From: Hexactinellida sp. DTS-2022
Lineage: Eukaryota; Porifera; Hexactinellida
Direction of reading: 5' to 3'
NCBI GenBank assembly: GCA_028753945.1
Contig: JAPNXP010000010.1
Coordinates: forward strand, 5,583,042-5,647,041
Length of the DNA stretch: 64,000 nt
The notes under the pieces were generated by a model. That model had not been told where the DNA came from. It saw only the letters and a list, made by a program, of their open reading frames with translations, and made no database searches. The position numbers were made by a program, and so were the translations under genes. This document shows, piece after piece, positions 50,702 to 60,598 of the stretch (its first letter is position 1; each line of letters opens with the position of its first letter).

Positions 50702-52234
50702 CTACATCACATCATCTGCTTTGGGACAGTGCCCCTTATTCCTAACACAGCAGTTTCTACTCATTACAGGGCTCCCATGCCAATCTACCTTCCACGCCTC
50801 CATCTCGTAGAACCACGGCATCATAACCGGTGTAGCTGGAGCCTGAAACTGAACAACACTATGTCTACCGTTATGTGGCCACACCCATTGACCCGTGTCA
50901 TCGAACAGTCGCCACCAGTTCTGGCACCATCCCTGGAACCGATTGACTTTACAGCCCTGATTAGCGCCGCCTTGTTTCCCAGGAGAGGCGCCTCCCCATT
51001 TGTCTGCTTGGCAGTTGGGAATGAATAGGGCACAGTACGGGTTTGTGTCGTCACAGGGTGGTCCGGTATTTGTCGGTCTCTGAGTAGGTCGAGATGGGAG
51101 TGAGCAGTCAGCTGTTTTCCTTGAGAGCCCAGGCCAAATGCTATCGGTTTTCGAAGCCGGGATTCTGTATATGTAAGTTCCAACTCGATCCACCACTGCA
51201 GCGAATATATACGGTTCCTTCTGGTTCGGTTTTGTACCGAGGAAATAATTATTCGAAGCAACTTTATTTGTAAACCACCCACCATCCGCATTACAAGTTG
51301 ACCCTGATTCCCCAATGAAAGACCGTCCAACTTGATTCCATTGCGTAGCATACAACCGTCTATAGTCGTCTATGGCACCTGCATTAACTGTCCACGGAGA
51401 TTCTAGGAAATCTATTTCCCCCGAATTACCCCATGACCAACAGTTATTGCTATTACCATTATCGCACTTATTACTCGGGTATTCATAAGCAGGCCCTCTA
51501 TCTAACGTTTCCTGGTTTAGCATATACCAAGCCATGTTCCATACGCTCTCAACTGACAGCACGAACAGCATACCGGGGGGCCCTGCCCCCTTAACACCTG
51601 CGGGATAATAACCGAATGCCCAATTAGATGCCGCCCCTGGCTGAGGCTGCAACCAAGCATTGTCACGACTCAAACCTCCGTTAGGCTTAATTGTGTCGAA
51701 CGCAGGTTTCGATCCGTTTGTGTTGAAAGAGGAATCGGGTAGGATTACCCAATTCCTATTATTTGAGTTCCATTGGTATGTAGCAACGTAGTTCAGTATA
51801 AGTTTAGAACCTAAATCCTTGTATTTCTGAATGCTAGTTGCGTAGTTGTAGCCTCCACAATTCATGCCTTTGCAAACCCCGATTATCCAATTAAACTGTG
51901 GAGGCGACCAGCAGCCCTCCCCAGGACAACAACACCCGAATGTTGGTGAAGAGGTGTTAAAGTGGCATAGCGGGTTAATGCCACTCCCGACTGTACAGTT
52001 GTTAGCGTAGTACTTTGCTCCCTGAGCTCTAGTGTAGGTGGGACAGGGCCATAGCTTCCCTTTGTTAATCAGATCGTAGTAGGAAGGTGTGACCGGACAG
52101 GATTGATACGCGACTGGCCAGGGACAGGGCGAGCTGTCTCCGGGCCCTGGCATGTGTCCCCTCCAGCCACACCCGATATGCAGGCCTACATTAATGCAGG
52201 CAGATAGCAATAGGAGCAGTAGGGATATGTGCAT
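50702..52234 (-). CDS. Secreted Cys-rich protein with a GH16-like ExDxxE active site
   Basis: 510 residues, one exon. The N-terminal signal peptide is MHISLLLLLLSACINVG. About 30 Cys are spread through the protein (for example FGCCCPGEGCW), with many Trp and Pro. Residues 272-278 read GEIDFLE, the ExDxxE catalytic signature of GH16-type beta-glucanases/laminarinases and relatives (E273 nucleophile, E278 acid/base by family knowledge). Surrounding beta-strand-like, Trp-rich stretches (MLFVLSVESVWNMAWYML, EPYIFAAVVDRVGTYIYRIP) suit a concanavalin-like sandwich. The remainder is not recognised. Substrate, and whether it is an enzyme or a matrix/lectin protein, are unknown. Absence of introns leaves horizontal acquisition possible but unproven. 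Confidence 0.6.
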   Translation of the reverse strand: MHISLLLLLLSACINVGLHIGCGWRGHMPGPGDSSPCPWPVAYQSCPVTPSYYDLINKGKLWPCPTYTRAQGAKYYANNCTVGSGINPLCHFNTSSPTFGCCCPGEGCWSPPQFNWIIGVCKGMNCGGYNYATSIQKYKDLGSKLILNYVATYQWNSNNRNWVILPDSSFNTNGSKPAFDTIKPNGGLSRDNAWLQPQPGAASNWAFGYYPAGVKGAGPPGMLFVLSVESVWNMAWYMLNQETLDRGPAYEYPSNKCDNGNSNNCWSWGNSGEIDFLESPWTVNAGAIDDYRRLYATQWNQVGRSFIGESGSTCNADGGWFTNKVASNNYFLGTKPNQKEPYIFAAVVDRVGTYIYRIPASKTDSIWPGLSRKTADCSLPSRPTQRPTNTGPPCDDTNPYCALFIPNCQADKWGGASPGKQGGANQGCKVNRFQGWCQNWWRLFDDTGQWVWPHNGRHSVVQFQAPATPVMMPWFYEMEAWKVDWHGSPVMSRNCCVRNKGHCPKADDVM

Positions 52235-52407
52235 GTTGTAGTGTAATGCTGTAGTAAGGACTGTTTTGTAGCTGTATAGGATAGGGTTAATTAAGTCCTA
52301 TTTGTACTCTGGTAACACAATATAATGAGGTTGTATAGCATGATAATGTAATTGTCACTTGATCAATACAAATATATGTAAGGTAGGATGGCTATAAGTT
52401 ATAACTA

Positions 52408-52594
52408 CAGGCAGGTTCTTTTATTATGAACATTCAGGGGACCAAATATTGTGTTCATAATAGAGAGACTTCATAATAACAAACTCTAATTAATACAAAC
52501 CCTAAGTTGTTAACTTGGGACCATAGGCTTGTTCATAATAAAGAGTTTTCATTGAAGCAGACAAAAAATAGTTCACAATAAGCAGACCTGACTG
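52408..52594. mobile_element. Pogo-type MITE (TATTATGAAC family), complete
   Basis: CAGGCAGGTTCTTTTATTATG at the left and AATAAGCAGACCTGACTG-TA at the right; internal GGACCATAGGCTTGTTCATA. Confidence 0.85.
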
Positions 52595-52738
52595 TACTTT
52601 TAATTAATAAATTAATAATTATCGCTTCGTTGCCAAGTGAAAGTTAAAGTTAGTTGAATTTCAATTTTAAAGTGAAAATTAAAAGTGGGTTTTTTTAGTT
52701 TTAATTTGCATTATAACCGAGTTCTACTATAGTTCGTA

Positions 52739-52896
52739 CAGTAGATGCCGGATATAAGAACACCGGTTTTAAGAACATTCTACTGGAAAACGATTGCCAT
52801 ATACCCTTATAATTTACACCTGTTATAAGAACATTATAGTGGTTAACATTTGCCATACATATACCCTACCCTATATAATTATTCTGTGTTATACTG
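52739..52896. mobile_element. Pogo-type MITE (GGATATAAGAAC family) abutting RPS13
   Basis: CAGTAGATGCCGGATATAAG at the left; the right terminus ATTCTGTGTTATACTG-TA is degraded. Only 19 bp lie between it and the RPS13 ATG. Confidence 0.7.
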
Positions 52897-52915
52897 TAGT
52901 TCGTAGCAGCTCATT

Positions 52916-53371
52916 ATGGGTCGAATGCACACCCCTGGTAAGGGGATATCTTCCTCTGCCATTCCCTACCGTCGCTCGGTTCCCAATTGGCTCAAGATGC
53001 CGCCGGAAGAGGTGAAGGAGCACATATACAGACTGGCTAAGAAAGGGATGCATCCATCTCAGATCGGTGTTATTCTCCGAGACTGTAATGGGATAGCTCA
53101 AGTGAAGAATATCACTGGGAACAAAATATTGCGAATTCTCAAGGCTAAAGGTTTGGCACCTAATCTACCCGAGGATCTGTACTATCTGATCAAGAAAGCT
53201 GTGAATATTCGCAAACATCTCGAGAAGAATAAGAAGGATAAAGATTCCAAATTTCGTCTTATTCTAGCGGAGAGCAGACTGTATAGATTAGCTCGCTACT
53301 ATAAGACAACTCGTATTCTGCCTCCGAATTGGAAATATGAGTCTTCAACCGCTTCTGCTCTCATAGCCTAA
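52916..53371 (+). CDS. RPS13: Small ribosomal subunit protein S13 (uS15), intronless
   Basis: 151 residues, the exact family length. [67 protein letters not shown] and [19 protein letters not shown] match animal RPS13 along the full length. It is a ribosomal protein of the 40S subunit. Animal RPS13 genes usually have several introns, some hosting the U14 snoRNA; here there are none. GC and codon use look like the host. Confidence 0.97.
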   Translation: MGRMHTPGKGISSSAIPYRRSVPNWLKMPPEEVKEHIYRLAKKGMHPSQIGVILRDCNGIAQVKNITGNKILRILKAKGLAPNLPEDLYYLIKKAVNIRKHLEKNKKDKDSKFRLILAESRLYRLARYYKTTRILPPNWKYESSTASALIA

Positions 53372-53847
53372 CTAGCAACGGAACTGTAGGATTGGTATGC
53401 TTTAGTTGTTACTGTCTATTATTTGTATTAGGTAATTGTGTTAGTTTATAAGTTAATATAACTGGTATCCATTATTAGTCCCTTTAAAATACCAAAACAT
53501 AACATAGGATTATGTTCAAATTGTAATCTAATTCGATCACTGTTAGATCATGTCACTACAATCACATTGTTATGGACATGTCTGTTATGGACTGTTATGC
53601 TGGTGGATGGTGTTACGTACAATCTGGAAGTGTCCCATTCAGTGGCGGCGCTGGGAGCTTCTTTTGGGGGGCGGTCTTGGAGAACCGGGTTCGACACCCT
53701 AGTATTAATTGCAAATACAATAAAAACCTTGGGATATTTTGGGATTTTTTGGGGGGGGGCGACCGCACGTTGACATTGATTAGCTATAATTGCTTATTCC
53801 AATGACTTAGCTAGCTAGTTGACTCGGTTGTTCATTAGTTAGGTTTA
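53372..53847. other. RPS13-kinase spacer
   Basis: Holds GGTGTTACGTACAATCTGGA (shared with 49147), a short piece of the GACATGTCTGTTATGGAC minisatellite unit (53571-53595) and a one-ended hAT-like fragment from about 53640 (CAGTGGCGGCGCTGG, with a GGGGGGGGG run near 53751). No gene. Confidence 0.55.
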
Positions 53848-56306
53848 ATGCTAGGAAAGCGCAAAGAGACCAGTCAGGATAATGAAGATACGAATAAATC
53901 TCCGGACAAGTACAAACGTATAAAACCCTCTCAATCTCCAAAGAAACCATTTTCACCACCTAATTGCAAGCTAATAATTATAGAAGGCAATATAGGTGTA
54001 GGCAAGACAACCCTATCACAAAAATTATCCTCACTCCTAAACTACAAGCTATTTTTAGAACCCACTTCTAAAAATCCGTATTTGGAGAAATTCTACGCTG
54101 AACCGAAGAAATACGCACTCAAATTGCAACTGTGGATATTCCAACAGCGTCTGCATATCTATATACAGGCAGTCAAACATATATTCGAGACTGGACAGGG
54201 GGTATTGCTTGATAGGTAAATATTAAATCCCGTGACATTCTAATCAAACTTGATGCGTGAAATATTTATTCCCGTGAAATTTTGAATACTATTTGGATGC
54301 GTGAAATTTGAATCCTGTGAAATTTGAATGCCCTTATTAAGTAATCATTCATTTACACAAATAATACATTTGATGCTTCCATAATTATTTTGAATATTTT
54401 TCGGATTCTCGTATACATGCATTTGACAGAGCAATTACTGATATTGTAATCGAAAAAATCTCAATTCGCTTATAGGTGCCGTTCAAACGTTACGTAACGC
54501 AAAATCCAGGAAAATTTGTCACAAAATATTTACGGTCTTTTGACTTGTTTACAATATAAGAAGGATTGTATGTCACACATTAGTTGACCCCCTCTCTCTT
54601 CGAAGCCTTACGTAACGTTTGAATGTCCCCTTATGTTACCAATCCAATAATGGCCCATCAATTCAAAATTTCACTTCACCCATGATTATATTCAAATTTC
54701 ACTCCTTTAATTTCCCATTCACCAGGTCAGTGTTCAGTGATAAAGTATTCGCGGATGTCGGTTTCTCCGACAAGAACATTACACCAGAAGGCTATGCCTT
54801 CTACATGGGGCTGCGCTCCCGAGCCTTGAAAGGGCTCCCGATCCCACACGTGACTCTGTATCTGGACACCGAGCCTCAGGTTTGCCAGCAGCGCATTAAG
54901 ACCAGAGGCAGACAATGCGAGAAGGGAATCCCAGTCAGCTATCTACAGAGTCTGCATGATGCCTACCAGGAGTTTATAGGGGAGATGGGTTGCATGGGGT
55001 CTAATGTGCATAAACTGGACTGGACACACTTTAGAGAAGCTAACCTTATACAGGTAGAGCATCCTGGGAATATATATAATATCTATTCGTTGTCATAGTA
55101 CAGTAGATGTCGGATATAAGCACATCGGTTATAAGAATATATCGGATATAAGAACACTATGTTGGAAAACGGTTGCCATCTACCCTATATAATTTATGTC
55201 GGTTATAAGAACATTAAGTGCAGTTCCCGACGATGTGCTTATAACCGGCATCCACTGTATTACTCCCGTTATAACGAAGTCGGATATAACGAAATGCTCG
55301 CTTTAACGAAGTTATATACAGTAGATCCTCGTTAGAACGAACACCCGGGGACCGTCAAAATGCGTTCGCCTTATCCGGAATTCGTATTAACCAATGTGAT
55401 TTGTATTGATAAAGCTTTGCAGGGCACCACTGAAATAGTGTATAAGTAGATACAGTAGAACCTCGTTAATACGAACACTATTTCAGTTCTTTCAAATCTT
55501 TTCAATACAAATGACACCGTTAATCAGGGTTGATAAAAATCATGATTTTTTTAAAAAAATCAAAAAAATCCGATTTTTTTGATTTAAATCAGATTTTTTT
55601 GATTTAAATCAGAATTTTGATTTTAATTGTTTTTTTTGCAATCTATATCACACTGGCGTATATTATTTGGCTAATAGGTTAATTACATTGTTAATGACTC
55701 ATTATCAATGTAATTTGATTCATTATCAATGTATTTCTTTTCTTTTTTCGCAAAAAACAATAGACATAAAAAATCTGATTTAAATCAAAAAAGTTTGATT
55801 TAAATCAAAAAAGTCCGACTTTATTGATTTAAATCAAACTTCTTTGATTAAAATCAGATTTTTGATTAAAATCATGATTTTTATTAATAAAAATCATTGA
55901 TTTAAATCATGATTTAAATCAATGATTTAAATCACTTGATTTAAATCAAACAACCCTGCCGTTAATACGAATTCCGGATAAGGCGATCGCATTTTGAGGG
56001 TCCCCTGGTGTTCGTACAAACGAGGTTCTACAGTAATATTAACGATCTTATGCCAATGTATAGGAGGAAATCCAGAAGTCAGTTGAAGTAATTTGGAATG
56101 AGTTAGTGCAGGCAGATTTCAGAGAGTTTTGTAATTCCAGCTTAGCACCGTTAGAACAAGTTCTATGCAAGAGATTGCAAACTAACAAGGATAAAGAAAA
56201 TATAGGCCCTGACCTATGCAAGCTACAGGAAGAAGAATTGAAAGCTTTTGAAAAGGAAAAAGCAGAAAATGGCGTTATAGATGATAAAGTACAATCAGAG
56301 AAATAA
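53848..56306 (+). CDS. Deoxynucleoside kinase (dCK/dGK/TK2 family), 3 exons
   Basis: Exons 53848-54215, 54726-55053, 56064-56306; junctions GATAG|GTAAAT, ACCAG|GTCAGT, ATACAG|GTAGAG and TATAG|GAGGAA; 312 residues. P-loop IIIEGNIGVGKTT is at about residues 47-59. The catalytic DRS (ERS in many relatives) spans the first junction. Then come LYLDTEPQVCQQRIKTRGR, the LID-type arginines (RGRQCEKGIP), and YLQSLHDAYQEFIGEM. The enzyme phosphorylates deoxynucleosides from salvage. The basic N-terminal 40 residues (KRKETSQDNEDTNKSPDKYKRIK) look like a nuclear signal rather than a mitochondrial one. The charged C-terminus is longer than in human dCK. Substrate specificity is not deduced. Confidence 0.92.
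54475..54640. mobile_element. MITE with GTTACGTAACG inverted ends, kinase intron 1
   Basis: GTGCCGTTCAAACGTTACGTAACGC at the left mirrors CCTTACGTAACGTTTGAATGTCCCC at the right. It is the paired form of a repeat found single-ended at 24275, 26930, 27040 and 63430. Superfamily unclear. Confidence 0.65.
55101..55257. mobile_element. Pogo-type MITE (GGATATAAGAAC family), kinase intron 2
   Basis: CAGTAGATGTCGGATATAAG and TTATAACCGGCATCCACTG with TA flanks; immediately followed by TTATAACGAA-family and CTCGTTAGAACGAACACC fragments to about 55400. Confidence 0.8.
55453..56033. mobile_element. Pogo-type MITE interrupted by a hAT-like element
   Basis: Left end CAGTAGAACCTCGTTAATAC, right end GTACAAACGAGGTTCTACAG-TA; interrupted at CCGTTAAT by the 434-bp element at 55525-55958. 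Confidence 0.75.
55525..55958. mobile_element. hAT-like MITE made of AAATCA/TGATTT repeats
   Basis: Ends CAGGGTTGATAAAAATC and GATTTAAATCAAACAACCCTG; exact 8-bp target duplication CCGTTAAT (55517-55524, 55959-55966). The interior is rich in TTGATTTAAATCA palindromes that could form alternate hairpins. Confidence 0.9.
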
Positions 56307-56906
56307 TCACATTTAGTTTGTTACAATTAGTACTCCAATATTCACTAGTTATGAAGTATGTTTTGTATCTTAGTCATTTCTGAAGTTTGTTCAAGTTCAA
56401 AGCACTTGCTTATCATTTCAGTTAGAATACAAATTCCTTTCTCATTAACAGACTTGTTTTCATTTCTGAATGTTTTAATTAATTCAGTTATAACAAGAAC
56501 TAAATGAGTATTTATTTGAGATCAAAGCATCACTCATATAATATTTTTCTCCTGTTTAGATACAATAAACAAATAGTGTTTTCACCTAAAAAAATTTGCA
56601 TTAAAACACTCCCATTCGTCTAGCCTAAACTATTATATAAACTCAAAAAATCAATCCTATTGTTTCTATTTCGAATACTTTATATATTTTCCACTCCATA
56701 TACTCCCGTTACTAGCTAAACAACGTGTCAACTATTTATACGATAATAGCTATCTATATTTCTCTTCTATATCTCTCTCTTCTATATTTCTCTTTTCTAT
56801 ATTTCTATATTTCTATATTTATGTCTTCTTTATTTCTCATCTATATTTCTATATACACGTATATCTATATTTCTATATTTCCCCCATAAGAATCCCCTAG
56901 CATTGG
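56307..56906. other. Kinase-gelsolin spacer
   Basis: AT-rich, ending in a TTTCTATAT-type pyrimidine-rich tandem stretch (about 56755-56882) just before the gelsolin-family start codon. No transposon ends recognised. The tract may include the promoter. Confidence 0.5.
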
Positions 56907-59601
56907 ATGGCAGGTCTCGTCAAGGCAACAGAGTACGACTGGAAGGACAGCAACATAGCGCTCATAGGCTCCGACCTAGACAGACAGGTCAAGAAGGAAT
57001 CTGCTCAGACAGAGCCCGCCTGGAAAGGAGCAGGCGAATCCGTTGGAGTGCAGATTTGGCGAATTGAGAAATTCAAGGTAAAGCATTGGCCGAAAGAGGA
57101 CTATGGGTCATTCTTCAATGGAGACAGCTACATTGTTCTCAACACTTATAAGGAGGAGCAAAGCGATGCTTTGCTGTACGACTTGCATTTCTGGATTGGC
57201 AAGCATTCCACACAGGTTATATATACGGCATAGCTTTGTGTTAGACAAATAGATTGGCCTATAATTCCCAAATATTCAGGGCTTCATTTAGGGCATTGCG
57301 GGGGATCCATCCCTTGTTATTCTTGAAACCTTGTCGTTCATTCTTTAATCATTCTTTAATTAATCCTCGCCATCCCTTATTCCTGATAACCATAATTTTG
57401 CCATCCCTTGAGTCAATGTCTAAATGAAACCCTGCATCATACACAGGCTCCTATTTAGACATTGACTTAAGGGATGGCAAAATTATGGTTTTCAGGAATA
57501 AGGGATGGCGAGGATATGACCGCGCGCGGAAGCACGCTATAAGGTAGGGGTGGGAGCCATTCCTCGCCATCCCCTAAATGAAGCCCAGATACAATTTTGA
57601 ACTCCACTGTATAAGTACGTATAACAATTGCTTATTATAATCAGGACGAGTACGGGACGGCTGCCTACAAGACCGTAGAGCTGGACACGCTGCTTGACGA
57701 TAAGCCCATCCAGCATAGAGAGGTGGAGGGCGAGGAGAGCTCTCTTTTCAAGAAATACTTCGAAACTCTAATTCTAATGGAGGGAGGGGTAGACACTGGG
57801 TTCAGACATGTAGAGCAGGAAAAGTATTATCCTCCTCGCCTGTTTCATTTCCATGGTGACAGGAAGTGTATAGAGATCAAACAGGTAACCGAGTAATTCG
57901 AAATGGTAATACAGTCAGGTTCTTTTAATATGGACATTCAAGGGACCAAAAATTGTGTTCATAATAGACTTAATAATAAGCGAACTCAACTTAATACATA
58001 CATACCCTATGTAAGTTGTTAAATTTGGACCATAGGGCTTGGCTTGTTTATAATAAAAATCTTCACATTAAGCAGACGAAATCTTGTTCATAATAAGCAG
58101 ACCTGACTGTATCCAGTTTGATAAATACAGTAAAAACTCTCTATAGTGATCGAGGGTTCATTTACAAGAGTTCATGTTACAATTTTGAGATATTCGATCT
58201 GAAACTTTTGCTCACTACAGTCGAAATCGGGTTTTTTTGCCACGGGTTTTTTTGCTTATTGGGTTTTTTTGCCTCCTTTTGTCGTGCAAAAATGTGATAT
58301 CTTAATGTGTTTTCCATCGGGTTTTTTTGCTTATTGGGTTTTTTTGCCTCCTTTTGTCATGCATTTTGGGGGGCAAAAAAACCCGATTTCGACTGTAATC
58401 ACAGTAGAGAGGTTGGACTGTAAATCTGTTAAATTGTTGAGTTTACTTAGTTCAAGGAATTATTAAAAAATTTGGATATTAAAGAAATCTCTCAATCAAT
58501 CATCCATCCTTATAAGAAATAATAATTCGTTTTTTTAGGAATACTTTATTTCGGCGACACCTTTTCTAATGTAATCTTCAGGCCATTTTTTTCAAAAAGT
58601 TACTTTCCCGAAATGTTTTTTAACCGAAAAGTTCACGGGGTTTTTATATTGAAAATGGTTGGATGATAAGTTGGCCCTTATTATCCCCATTTGCCCATAT
58701 GTTATTATTGTATTCTCTCCCAGGTTGCTTTGAAGAAAGGTATCCTTGATAGCTCAGATGTGTTCATACTCGATTTGGGACTCCAGATATTCCAGTATAA
58801 CGGGAAGACCTGCAATAAGGACGAGAGATACAGAGCTGTACAGTACCAACAGGCTCTCAAATCTCAGCGACCCAAGGCGCAATGCGAAACTCTAGAGGAA
58901 GATGAGTTGGTGAGAAACATTGATTATTTTAAATCTAATATCCCAGAATATTCTAACCGAATCTAACGTAACATAGAACAGGGTACATAGAACAGTTCCC
59001 GACGATGTGCTTATAAACGATATCCACTGTAGCTGTATAATACACTGCCGAATACGAATACTGATAATATTCGGTCGGGAGACCGAAAACCGAATAGTGA
59101 TATATCAGGTTGGCAACAGAATACCAACTATTCGGCAAATAATATTCGGTTCAACCAAATATATCAGTATTCGGTTTCAACCTTGGTTTAACTCTATTTA
59201 TTTATTATTTCCATTAGACGAAAGGTCACGAATTCATGAAGGCACTTGCTGACGCTGCGCCAACTGAATCTGAGAAAGATTCGAAAGATCGCAAGAGCAA
59301 GCTGAAGAGGACTGCCCCGCTTGTGTATAAGGTATCAGATGAATCCGGCACCTTAGCCATCACCCAGATATGTGACGGAAAGGTCACACGGGAGATGTTG
59401 GATCCAAATGATGTGTTCATCATTGACATCGGAGATATTTGCTTTGTGTGGATAGGAAATGGTGCTTCGAATGCTGAGAAACAGAATGCCATGGCTTATG
59501 CACATAACTATTTAGTTAAGACGGATCATCCACTTGCGCATGTCATTGTTGTCAAGCAAGCTTCTGATTGTCATTGTCATGACTTTATGGCTTTATTCTA
59601 A
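56907..59601 (+). CDS. Severin-like three-domain gelsolin-family actin-binding protein (4 exons)
   Basis: Exons 56907-57215, 57645-57884, 58724-58909, 59218-59601; all phase 0 with GT-AG borders; 372 residues. G1: VGVQIWRIEKFKVKHWPKEDYGSFFNGDSYIVLNTY then [25 protein letters not shown]. G2: RLFHFHGDRKCIEIKQV, DSSDVFILDLGLQIFQYNGKTCN, KDERYRAVQYQQAL. G3: PLVYKVSDESGTLAITQI, DPNDVFIIDIGDICFVWIGNGASNAEKQNAMAYAHNYL. Length and three domains match severin/CapG-type proteins, which cap or sever actin filaments in a Ca2+-dependent way. Introns of 308-839 nt carry MITEs. Confidence 0.95.
57278..57587. mobile_element. Repeat with CAGGGCTTCATTTAGGG ends, gelsolin intron 1
   Basis: CAGGGCTTCATTTAGGG at the left and CCCTAAATGAAGCCC at the right are inverted. 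Inside, two more TAAATGAAACCCTG/TATTTAGACATTGAC junctions and repeated AAGGGATGGC show several rounds of insertion or foldback. A clean target duplication was not found. Confidence 0.6.
57912..58109. mobile_element. Pogo-type MITE (TATTATGAAC family), complete
   Basis: CAGTCAGGTTCTTTTAATATG at the left, AATAAGCAGACCTGACTG-TA at the right, in gelsolin intron 2. Confidence 0.88.
58218..58395. mobile_element. Pogo-type MITE (GGGTTTTTTTGCC family)
   Basis: CAGTCGAAATCGGGTTTTTT and AAAAAACCCGATTTCGACTG are perfect inverted ends with TA flanks. The interior repeats GGGTTTTTTTGC four or five times. Confidence 0.88.
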
Positions 59602-59974
59602 TGCCATAAGCAATTAGCCCCCTTCTAATGATAGGTCTATTTTCTTATATTCTCACTTATTTTACACTTCTAACAGTATTATAGATTCGATATTACGTAT
59701 ATAAGTTATCTCTTAGGTATTCAATTATATATCTTTATTTCGATATCTTGTTATTTTTCGGTGTCCCAATTTCCATCATCCGAACACCCTTGTCTGACTC
59801 AATGTTGTTGCATATAAAGTTCAGCCTTGTTTTACTCGTCCCAATCTAGGCTGCATTGTATTGAATTTGACTTCAAATTGAATACATTTGAAAGACCAAA
59901 AATTACTTGTATACAAAGGCCGCGAAACTGGTTTTTAAGAGGATAACTGCTAAGCGACTAGCCAAGTAGATATA
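59602..59974. other. 3' flank of the gelsolin gene
   Basis: AT-rich; no coding frame or repeat end recognised before the palindromic MITE at 59975. Confidence 0.4.
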
Positions 59975-60240
59975 CAGTAGAACCTCGTTAGTACGAATAC
60001 CAGGGGACGTCATAATACGAGAACTATTCCAGTCCCCTTCAAAGCCTTTTCAATATAATTGACACCGGTTAGTACGAATTCAGGACAAGGCGAAGACGTT
60101 TTGCAAAATGTCTTCGCCTTGTCCTGAATTCGTACTAACCGGTGTCAATTATATTGAAAAGGCTTTGAAGGGGACTGGAAAAGTTCTCGTATTTATCGGA
60201 ATTTCGTATTAACCGTGTTCTTACTAACGATGTTCTACCG
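59975..60240. mobile_element. Palindromic pogo-type MITE with arms of about 85 bp
   Basis: CAGTAGAACCTCGTTAGTAC at the left; TTACTAACGATGTTCTACCG-TA at the right. From about 60018 to 60190 the sequence is an almost perfect palindrome centred on GTTTTGCAAAAT (60098-60109): GACACCGGTTAGTACGAATT on one side and its exact complement on the other. Confidence 0.85.
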
Positions 60241-60465
60241 TATACTAACTCGTATGACATGCATCTGTTTGTAATTGCAGAAAATCCCAATGGAGCTTGA
60301 ATGGTTTTGTGGGAGGTAATTTGGATCAACAATCAGTAATGAATGGCATTAAACTCAAGATGGTTTAAGATAGAAACAAACTTCCAATTTACCAATCGTT
60401 CCTTGTAGCTCATGACCACTTGACAAATGTGTAATAACACCCTGACGTGATGGTGACATGGTGAA

Positions 60466-60598
60466 AAAATCCAAAATTGCAGCTGTGCCGACAGCATGTT
60501 CCTTTGGAGGCACTATTCAATTTACTAATCAGTAGCACCAAAAGAGAGTGCCTCCAAAAGAACATGCTGTCGGCACAGCTGCAATTTTGGATTTTTTC
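60466..60598. repeat. Foldback repeat (AGCTGTGCCGACAGCATG family), complete
   Basis: Left arm AATCCAAAATTGCAGCTGTG... GGAGGCACT; right arm AGTGCCTCC... CACAGCTGCAATTTTGGATT; loop about 37 nt. Arms are nearly perfect complements. Confidence 0.85.

Noticed and set aside
50821..51351. 176-codon minus-strand frame overlapping the GH16-like gene
   Set aside because: Out-of-frame shadow: the GH16-like frame has the signal peptide, Cys pattern and catalytic motif.
52916..53371. snoRNA hosted by RPS13
   Set aside because: RPS13 has no intron here, and no box C/D pair was seen nearby.
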